From Phascolarctobacterium sp. (GTDB lineage Bacteria > Bacillota > Negativicutes > Acidaminococcales > Acidaminococcaceae): a stretch of DNA of 5,108 nt. Every line of letters starts with the position of its first letter. The stretch's first letter is position 1. The DNA is taken from positions 1 through 5,108 of the forward strand of contig JAEDNJ010000120.1 in NCBI GenBank assembly GCA_016302525.1, in the 5' to 3' direction. Positions 1-5,108 of this stretch are shown in pieces. The notes beneath the pieces were generated by a model. It was given only the letters and a program-made list of their open reading frames with translations. It was not told the DNA's origin and did no database searches. The position numbers and the translations under genes were made by a program.

Positions 1-872
1 ACACGCACACCCATAGCCTGTTCAATATTACGCTGCTGTGCAGGGCTCAGCTCATCATCAAAAATGCACAGGTCAATGTTTTCCTGCTGTACGAATAAAG
101 CTAGCTCCTGCACCTTGCCCTTGCCGATAAAGAAGGCTGGGTCGGGCTTAGGACGCTTCTGGAGAAAGCGAGCCACTACCTGGGCACCAGCGGTATCAGC
201 CAGCTGTTTGAGCTCCTCTACGGAGTCCTCAAGGCTCCAGCCCAGCATATTACCCATACCACTGTATTCCATGCCTACAAGGATAGCCCGCTCCTGTACC
301 TTAGCCAGACTAGAAGAAGCGCTCTGCTTATCTAGGATACGCTCAATCATGGCCATCATATTAGGCAGATGGATGTTTTCAGCCTGCTCTAGGGTTAAGA
401 CATCAGTACATTCGACTATATAATTTTCGTTTTCATCAAAGCCGGCAATCATACCAAAGGTAACAAGGCTTTTTTCAAACTCAGGCACGACACCAATGGC
501 CAGCATACAGTCAAAGCGATTGTTCTTAAGCGCAGAAATATCCACACCGCTCAAGGTAGGATTTCCACCTGGATGTGTGTGTAGACAACGCACACCACTC
601 AAACGGCTAGCTCCCCTTCTGCCCTCCACTGCTGGCAATTCAACCGTATTGTCGTCGCCAACAATAACATTGAGAATTTGTCCACTGCGGTTAATATAAA
701 CAGAAATCTCTCTGCCGATGAAGTCGGTAATACGAGCCATTTTTACGGCCAGCTCCTGACTGAGCAGCTGACCATCATGGAGCTCTAGATCATAAATTGT
801 CTTTAGGTCCTCAATAACCGAATTGCGTATGCCCTTTAGGTTACCCTGGACCTCTTTTTCTAATTCACTCAT
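1..872 (-). CDS. hflX: GTPase HflX with N-terminal JAMM/MPN-like extension (3' end cut by window)
   Basis: HflX is a cytosolic GTPase that binds the 50S subunit and splits stalled or idle 70S ribosomes, for example after heat or antibiotic stress. Only the first 290 codons are visible, and the frame is open to the left edge. Residues about 195-290 match the HflX N-terminal domain, including FIGKGKVQEL, the conserved DDELSPAQQRNIEQAMGVRV segment and a preceding ERAILVGM. The G domain lies outside the window. Residues 1 to about 190 are extra compared with short HflX proteins such as that of E. coli. This part starts GNLKGIRNSVIEDL and contains E55 (in GREISVYI) and HTHPGGNPTLSGVD at 98-111. 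That is an exact H-x-H-x7-S-x2-D JAMM metal site, very like RadC. The start ATG (870-872) lies 23 bases after the helicase stop, behind a GGGGG ribosome site; upstream in-frame codons offer no better start. The HflX assignment is firm. Metalloprotease activity is inference. Confidence 0.94.
   Translation of the reverse strand, partial: MSELEKEVQGNLKGIRNSVIEDLKTIYDLELHDGQLLSQELAVKMARITDFIGREISVYINRSGQILNVIVGDDNTVELPAVEGRRGASRLSGVRCLHTHPGGNPTLSGVDISALKNNRFDCMLAIGVVPEFEKSLVTFGMIAGFDENENYIVECTDVLTLEQAENIHLPNMMAMIERILDKQSASSSLAKVQERAILVGMEYSGMGNMLGWSLEDSVEELKQLADTAGAQVVARFLQKRPKPDPAFFIGKGKVQELALFVQQENIDLCIFDDELSPAQQRNIEQAMGVR
328..780 (-). other. JAMM/MPN-like (RadC-like) domain within HflX
   Basis: Protein region about residues 32-181 of the hflX product. 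Seen directly: a candidate catalytic glutamate E55 on a predicted strand (REISVYINRSGQILNVIVGD), then H98, H100, S108 and D111 in HTHPGGNPTLSGVDIS, then a hydrophobic strand (FDCMLAIGVV). The RadC family shows the same layout, with a motif of the form HNHPSGDPTPSxxD. In JAMM enzymes the two histidines and the aspartate bind zinc, and the upstream glutamate activates water. All of these positions are present here, so the site looks intact rather than decayed. The domain boundaries are approximate, and no substrate can be inferred from sequence. Confidence 0.75.
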
Positions 873-882
873 GGGTACTACA

Positions 883-887
883 CCCCC
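883..887 (-). promoter_or_regulatory. Ribosome binding site of hflX (GGGGG)
   Basis: The minus strand reads ATTGGGGGTGTAGTACCC just before the ATG. GGGGG can pair with the CCUCC anti-Shine-Dalgarno through one G-U wobble and sits 10 bases from the start. It is weaker than the GGAGG-type sites of the two upstream genes, so hflX may be translated less efficiently or partly through coupling to the helicase, whose stop is 23 bases away. Confidence 0.55.
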
Positions 888-895
888 AATAAATT

Positions 896-2488
896 TTATC
901 TTCGTTGCTTTGCAGGCTCAATATTAACCTTGTAGCCACGAATAGTGTTCTTGTGCATTACGCCCAGAACCTTCTCCGCATACTCTTCGGGAACCTCAAC
1001 AAAGGTAAACTTGTCGTAAATATTAATCATACCAATGCTGCGAGCAGGAATGTCTGCTTCAATAGCAATGGCGCTGATAATATCCTTTACAGTGATACGC
1101 TGCGCACGGCCTACATTGACAAACATACGCACCATGCCCGGCTTAGCGCCAGTGTTTTGCAGATCCATAGCAATAGGCTCATCCTCTGCCTGTACCTGCA
1201 AAGCCTTGGGACCCTCCTGCATGAGCTTAATCGCTGCAGCAGCAATGTCCTCAGCAGAATAATCATCTAACAGGGATTCAGTAATGGATTTATAATCCTG
1301 ATATTGGTTAATCTCCAAAACAGTTTGCAGCTTGTTGATAATCTGGTCTCTTTGGCGTTCCAGTACATCTGCGCCTGTGGGCAGCTGACGGCGTTGAATT
1401 TTGGTATGCGCAATCCGCTCAATAAGCTTTAATTGACGGAATTCACGCGGAGTAATAAAGGTCATAGCTACGCCAGTGTTGCCTGCACGTCCAGTACGAC
1501 CAATTCTATGCACATAGCTTTCAGGATCCTGCGGAATGTCAAAGTTAATAACATGGGTAATGTTATCAATATCAATACCACGGGCAGCAACATCTGTAGC
1601 GATGAGGATGTCGCAAGCACCCTCGCGGAACTTTTTCATAACACGGTCACGCTGAGTTTGGCTTAAATCACCATGCAGACCTTCAGAAATATAGCCACGG
1701 CTAGAAAGAGCGATGGATAAATCATCCACACCCTTCTTAGTGCGACAGAAGATAATCAGCTTGCCATCTACCTCAGTATCTAAGAGGCGGCACAGACCTT
1801 CCACCTTATCCTTAGTTTCATAGTAGCATTGCTCAATAAGGGGAACAGTAAGCTCCTCTTTGGTAATGGTGACATTCTTGGGAGCCTTCATGTACTTTTT
1901 CGTGAGGCTCAGAATAGGTCTCGGCATAGTAGCAGAGAACAGCAGCGTTTGGCGCTCAGAGGGCAGGGATTTCATGATTTCTTCAATGTCATCCACAAAG
2001 CCCATGTCCAGCATTTCGTCGGCTTCGTCTAGAACCAGGAATTTAATATGGTCTAAACGAATGGTGCCACGATTAATGTGGTCAATTAAGCGGCCCGGAG
2101 TACCAATAACGATTTGTACGCCACTCTTTAAAGCGCGAATTTGACGGTCAATAGGCTGGCCACCATAAACAGGCAGAGCCTTAATACGGCGGTTGCGGCC
2201 AATGTTGCCAATTTCCTCGGCTACCTGAATAGCCAGCTCGCGCGTAGGAGTCATAATCAAAGCAGAAATTTGCTTATAGTTTTCAATAGCCTGGACAATG
2301 GGAATACCAAAGGCAGCTGTTTTACCAGTACCGGTTTGCGCTTGTCCAATAACATCATTACCTTCTAATACCAGGGGAATAGTAGCAGCCTGAATGGGAG
2401 AAGGCTCTTCAAAGCCCATGTAAGTAATTGCAGCAACTATTTTTTTGTCCAGCTCTAAGGAGCCAAACATTTCTTTTTGCATTGTCAT
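896..2488 (-). CDS. deaD: DEAD-box ATP-dependent RNA helicase, DeaD/CsdA type
   Basis: A 530-residue cytosolic helicase that uses ATP to unwind short RNA duplexes; relatives act in ribosome assembly, mRNA decay and cold adaptation. All core motifs are present: Q motif GFEEPSPIQ (25-33), motif I AQTGTGKT (50-57), PTRELA (81-86), TPGR (130-133), DEAD (154-157), SAT (185-187), LIIFCRTK (244-251), ATDVAARGID (297-306) and HRIGRTGR (327-334). Residues about 360-425 resemble the dimerisation region of CsdA/CshA. Residues about 452-525 (MVRMFVNVGRAQRI to GYKVNIEP) form a DbpA/DeaD-type RNA-binding domain. The protein ends right after this domain (AKQRR), without the long basic or Gly/Arg-rich tail many DeaD proteins carry. 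It lies 49 bases after cinA and 23 before hflX. The helicase family is certain. The symbol deaD is preferred over dbpA because of the dimerisation-like linker, and over cshA because of the RNA-binding domain, but orthology is not proven. Confidence 0.93.
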   Translation of the reverse strand: MTMQKEMFGSLELDKKIVAAITYMGFEEPSPIQAATIPLVLEGNDVIGQAQTGTGKTAAFGIPIVQAIENYKQISALIMTPTRELAIQVAEEIGNIGRNRRIKALPVYGGQPIDRQIRALKSGVQIVIGTPGRLIDHINRGTIRLDHIKFLVLDEADEMLDMGFVDDIEEIMKSLPSERQTLLFSATMPRPILSLTKKYMKAPKNVTITKEELTVPLIEQCYYETKDKVEGLCRLLDTEVDGKLIIFCRTKKGVDDLSIALSSRGYISEGLHGDLSQTQRDRVMKKFREGACDILIATDVAARGIDIDNITHVINFDIPQDPESYVHRIGRTGRAGNTGVAMTFITPREFRQLKLIERIAHTKIQRRQLPTGADVLERQRDQIINKLQTVLEINQYQDYKSITESLLDDYSAEDIAAAAIKLMQEGPKALQVQAEDEPIAMDLQNTGAKPGMVRMFVNVGRAQRITVKDIISAIAIEADIPARSIGMINIYDKFTFVEVPEEYAEKVLGVMHKNTIRGYKVNIEPAKQRR

Positions 2489-2494
2489 TAATTT

Positions 2495-2499
2495 CCTCC
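2495..2499 (-). promoter_or_regulatory. Ribosome binding site of the helicase gene (GGAGG)
   Basis: The minus strand reads TGGAGGAAATTA directly before ATG. The perfect GGAGG lies 6 bases from the ATG at 2486-2488 but 12 bases from the second in-frame ATG at 2480-2482. The spacing therefore favours the first of the two methionine codons (protein start MTMQKEMF). Confidence 0.85.
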
Positions 2500-2537
2500 A
2501 AAAACATTTCCTGCCCTAAGGCATATATCATTAACAA

Positions 2538-3776
2538 CTAAACCTGTTGTAATTTATCTAACATCATATTAATCGCAGCCTGAGCTATACGCAGCTTATT
2601 TTCTGTGCGATTACCATCAAAATGATGCTCCTGCCAATACACAAGAGTGCGATTAGCAACAGCAATATAAACCAAGCCTACAGGCTTGCCCTCACTCATG
2701 CCGGGTCCAGCGTTGCCTGTAATACTAATGCCATAATCTGTATCCATCAGCTTACGCACGCCAGCGGCCATTTCACAGGCACACTTGCTGCTCACAGCGC
2801 CTGGATTTTTGAGGGTTTCAGGGTTTACCCCTAGAACCCTTTCTTTTATTTCGTTGGTATAGCTTACCACGGAGCCCTTAAGATATTCCGAGCTGCCAGC
2901 TATATCTGTAATCAAGCTAGAAGCCAGACCACCGCTGCAGGATTCAGCAAAGGCGATAGTAGCGTGCAAGGCCTTAAGCCTTTCACCGAGGATGGCAGCA
3001 GGACTGTCATTATCTGCACCATAGATGTACTTAGCGAGGCTAGCGCGTATTTTTTCTTCTACGCTAGCAATGAGCTCCTTAGCCAGCGCAGGACTAGCAG
3101 CCTTCGCTGCAATGCGAATGAGAATTTCGCCATGGCGAGCATAAATAGCAATAGTAGGATTGCTCTGCTTAAGGATTAGTTCATCAATACGTGTTGCCAC
3201 AGAAGATTCGCCAATGCCCCGTAAACGCAGGGTTCTGGTAATGAGAACACCATTTTCGGGGAAGCGCTGCATAAGGCGGGGCCACAGCTGCGTTTCGCAC
3301 ACTGCCTCGACCTCATGGGGCGGGCCAGGCAAAAGAATGATGATTTTGCCCTTATGCTCCAGCCAAAGACCAGGAGCAGTGCCAGCAGGATTTTCTAGCA
3401 CATCTGCTCCAAAGGGAACAATAGCCTGCTTTTCATTGTTGGGCGTAGGGGTAACACCCTTCGCCGCAAGGAAATCATAAATGCGGCACAGCGTGCTAAA
3501 ATCTGAATAGCCCTCTAAGCCACAGAGCTCCATGACGACTTCCTTCGTAATATCACCGCGAGTAGGTCCTAAGCCACCGCTAGTGATGACAATATCGGCA
3601 CGTCCTAAGGCGTGCTCAATAGTTTCACGCATACGCGAGGGATTATCGCCCACAGTAGTTTGATACAAAACATCAAAGCCCAGGTCATTTAAGTGACGAG
3701 AGAGATATTGAAAATTAGTATTTAAAATCTCGCCTAATAATAGCTCTGTACCTGTATTTATTACCTCAACTACCAT
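2538..3776 (-). CDS. cinA: CinA, MoCF-like domain plus NMN deamidase (PncC) domain
   Basis: A full-length CinA of 412 residues, the usual size of the two-domain family. Residues 1 to about 170 are the MoCF-like (COG1058) domain, with GTELLLGEILNTN (9-21), SGGLGPTRGDITKE (66-79), NEKQA (114-118) and LLPGPPHEVEAV (148-159). This domain is linked in some members to ADP-ribose pyrophosphatase activity. A KH-like linker spans about 175-250. Residues about 257-408 are the C-terminal amidohydrolase, with ESCSGG (278-283, candidate catalytic S279), YTNEIK (306-311), TGNAGPG (353-359) and KPVGLVYIAV (364-373). This domain converts nicotinamide mononucleotide to nicotinic acid mononucleotide, recycling the NMN released by NAD-dependent DNA ligase. 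The ATG at 3774-3776 has a strong ribosome site 7 bases upstream. The gene follows rimO by 28 bases. In many Bacillota pgsA sits between rimO and cinA and recA follows; neither is present here. The family is certain. A role in competence is not implied. Confidence 0.97.
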   Translation of the reverse strand: MVVEVINTGTELLLGEILNTNFQYLSRHLNDLGFDVLYQTTVGDNPSRMRETIEHALGRADIVITSGGLGPTRGDITKEVVMELCGLEGYSDFSTLCRIYDFLAAKGVTPTPNNEKQAIVPFGADVLENPAGTAPGLWLEHKGKIIILLPGPPHEVEAVCETQLWPRLMQRFPENGVLITRTLRLRGIGESSVATRIDELILKQSNPTIAIYARHGEILIRIAAKAASPALAKELIASVEEKIRASLAKYIYGADNDSPAAILGERLKALHATIAFAESCSGGLASSLITDIAGSSEYLKGSVVSYTNEIKERVLGVNPETLKNPGAVSSKCACEMAAGVRKLMDTDYGISITGNAGPGMSEGKPVGLVYIAVANRTLVYWQEHHFDGNRTENKLRIAQAAINMMLDKLQQV

Positions 3777-3783
3777 GGTCTTT

Positions 3784-3789
3784 CCTCCC
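3784..3789 (-). promoter_or_regulatory. Ribosome binding site of cinA (GGGAGG)
   Basis: The minus strand reads AAAGGGAGGAAAGACC before the ATG. This strong Shine-Dalgarno core, 7 bases from the start, supports the chosen start. It lies wholly in the 28-base gap after the rimO stop codon, so cinA has its own translation signal. Confidence 0.88.
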
Positions 3790-3804
3790 TTTAGATACTC
3801 TTCT

Positions 3805-5108
3805 CTACTCTGCTTCCACTAGCTCAGCAACCATACCATTGGAAAAGCCCTGAGAAATTTTAATGGTCACAAAGTCTCCAACCTCTAAATGCTCTGCTCC
3901 TTCAACATAAATAGGATTATCAACCTCAGGTGCTTCGTGCTCACTGCGAGCATCAGCAATGCCATCCTCACCAAAGCCGACGATGACGGCCTTCATGATT
4001 CTGTCCTCCTTCTCGCGGTAAATCTCCTGCGAGATAGCAGACTGGATAGCCTTAAGCTCGTGGAAACGATTCTCCTTGGTTTCCTCATCAATCTGGTTTT
4101 CCATACGGCCTGCCTCTGTGCCATCCTCCTGCGAATACATAAAGACACCAGCATCCTCAAAGCGTTGCTTCTGCACAAAATCCTTGAGCTCTGCAAAATC
4201 CTCCTCTGTTTCACCGGGGAAGCCCACAATAAAGGTAGTACGAATAGTTATATCAGGAATACGAGCGCGCAGCTTAGCTAAGAGCTCCTCTACCTGAGCG
4301 CGTGTGTCTCTACGTCTCATGGTTTTCAGCAGTCTGTCACTAGCGTGCTGCAGGGGAATATCAATGTATTTGCAAACCTTGGGCAGAGTTGCAAAGCATT
4401 CAATAAGCTCATCCGTAAAGTTGTTGGGATAAAGATACATAACACGAATCCATTCCAGGCCTTCAATGTCATTCAAATCTCTTAAAAGCTGGGGCAGCAT
4501 GAGCTTTTTGTAAAGGTCAAGGCCATAGACGGTAGTATCCTGAGCAACAACTATCAGCTCTTTAACACCACTGGCAACTAAATCCTTAGCCTCCTGCAAC
4601 ACATCCTCATATTTTTCGCTGACATATTTGCCACGAATAAAGGGAATAGCGCAGTAGGAGCAGCGATTGTTGCAGCCCTCAGCAATTTTTAAATAAGCCA
4701 TATAAGAATCGGTTGTCAGCATACGAGGAACGGCTTTCACATTTTTGCTGGTCATTTCACTGAGCTTTTCTAAGTGCAGCAAGCGCTCGCCAGCCATAAC
4801 CCTATCAATTACCCAGCCTATATCGACAAAGCAGCTAGTTCCTACAATGGCATCAACCTCTGGCATAGCTTCAAAAAGCTCATCTGCATAGCGTTGACCG
4901 AGGCAGCCCGTCATAATTAAATATTTACAGCTGCCCTGCTCCTTGTATTGAGCCATTTCTAAAATAGTATCAATAGATTCCTGCTTAGCGCTTTCAATAA
5001 AGCCACAGGTATTGACAATAATAATATCTGCTTCCTCGGGATTATTGGTAATCTCATATTTTTTTTCACGTATAATTCCCAGCATGACTTCGGAATCTAC
5101 AAGATTCT
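3805..5108 (-). CDS. rimO: Ribosomal protein uS12 methylthiotransferase RimO (5' end cut by window)
   Basis: RimO is a radical-SAM enzyme that adds a methylthio group to the beta carbon of a conserved aspartate of ribosomal protein uS12. The frame is open to the right edge, and the first visible residues NLVDSEVMLG continue the family's typical SLGCSK start. About 12 N-terminal residues, including the first cluster cysteine, are therefore missing. The internal ATG at 5083-5085 is not the true start. Counting from that methionine, the MTTase domain shows C28 (VNTCGFIESAK) and C61 (TGCLGQRY). The radical-SAM CxxxCxxC is at 138-145 (EGCNNRCSYCAIPFIRGKY, C138/C142/C145). Further core segments are IDIPLQHASD (241-250) and TTFIVGFPGETEEDF (283-297). 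A C-terminal TRAM domain spans about 363-426 and ends in a distinct acidic run (ELVEAE). NTCGFIESAK and IPFIRGKY fit RimO rather than the tRNA enzymes MiaB or MtaB. It is the most promoter-proximal gene visible in the apparent operon. Confidence 0.97.
   Translation of the reverse strand, partial: NLVDSEVMLGIIREKKYEITNNPEEADIIIVNTCGFIESAKQESIDTILEMAQYKEQGSCKYLIMTGCLGQRYADELFEAMPEVDAIVGTSCFVDIGWVIDRVMAGERLLHLEKLSEMTSKNVKAVPRMLTTDSYMAYLKIAEGCNNRCSYCAIPFIRGKYVSEKYEDVLQEAKDLVASGVKELIVVAQDTTVYGLDLYKKLMLPQLLRDLNDIEGLEWIRVMYLYPNNFTDELIECFATLPKVCKYIDIPLQHASDRLLKTMRRRDTRAQVEELLAKLRARIPDITIRTTFIVGFPGETEEDFAELKDFVQKQRFEDAGVFMYSQEDGTEAGRMENQIDEETKENRFHELKAIQSAISQEIYREKEDRIMKAVIVGFGEDGIADARSEHEAPEVDNPIYVEGAEHLEVGDFVTIKISQGFSNGMVAELVEAE

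Noticed and set aside
64..423. A 119-codon plus-strand open frame opposite hflX
   Set aside because: It lies antisense to the clearly coding HflX frame, has low-complexity Ser/Arg/Leu content and no recognisable domain, and I see no convincing ribosome site. It is a shadow of hflX.
2513..2522. GCCCTAAGGC in the cinA-helicase gap as a possible terminator or hairpin
   Set aside because: It allows only a three-base-pair stem with a four-base loop and no following T-run on the minus strand. That is too weak for an intrinsic terminator.
2516..2560. Possible promoter for the helicase gene (TTACAA, 17 bases, GATATA on the minus strand)
   Set aside because: The -35 match is poor and the -10 only approximate, in an AT-rich gap where such matches arise by chance. 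An internal start is possible but not supported.
2812..2840. Repeated AGGGTTT units with AACCCT forming an inverted repeat inside cinA
   Set aside because: The six-base stem lies within codons for a normal CinA segment (LGVNPETLKNPG) with two similar Asn-Pro codon runs, so it is explained by coding.
3889..4281. A 130-codon plus-strand open frame opposite rimO
   Set aside because: It overlaps the conserved RimO frame completely and its translation shows no family resemblance; best explained as a shadow frame.
5083..5085. ATG as the rimO start codon
   Set aside because: The frame continues upstream with NLVDSEV, a conserved part of RimO, so the real start is beyond the right edge.

Overview
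The window is one tightly packed, entirely minus-strand gene cluster, read from right to left. The order is rimO (5' end cut off by the right edge), cinA, a DEAD-box RNA helicase of the DeaD/CsdA type, and hflX (3' part cut off by the left edge). Purine-rich Shine-Dalgarno sequences, protein features typical of Gram-positive lineages (a RimO N-terminus containing NLVDSEVMLG, a full-length two-domain CinA) and intermediate base composition point to a member of the Bacillota. Clostridia or Negativicutes seem most likely. This is inferred from general protein resemblance, and the genus cannot be fixed from the sequence alone.

Region by region (plus-strand coordinates): 3805-5108 encodes RimO, the radical-SAM methylthiotransferase for ribosomal protein uS12. 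After a 28-base gap, 2538-3776 encodes CinA, which joins a MoCF-like domain to an NMN-deamidase domain. After a 49-base gap, 896-2488 encodes a 530-residue DEAD-box helicase with a C-terminal DbpA/DeaD-type RNA-binding domain. After a 23-base gap, 1-872 encodes the first 290 residues of HflX, a ribosome-associated GTPase. There is no rRNA, tRNA, mobile element, CRISPR array or terminator, and no non-coding stretch longer than 49 bases.

The short gaps, shared strand and lack of any terminator-like hairpin suggest a single transcription unit whose main promoter lies beyond the right edge. Three of the four products act on the ribosome or its RNA: RimO modifies the small subunit, the helicase probably remodels rRNA or mRNA structure, and HflX splits or rescues ribosomes. 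CinA belongs to pyridine-nucleotide salvage and follows rimO in many Bacillota.

The most notable observation is in the HflX N-terminus. Before the usual HflX domain there is an extension of about 190 residues with a perfect JAMM/MPN+ metalloprotease signature: E55, then H98-T-H100, seven residues, S108, two residues, D111. It closely resembles the RadC motif. This predicts a metal-dependent isopeptidase/protease-like domain fused to a ribosome-binding GTPase.
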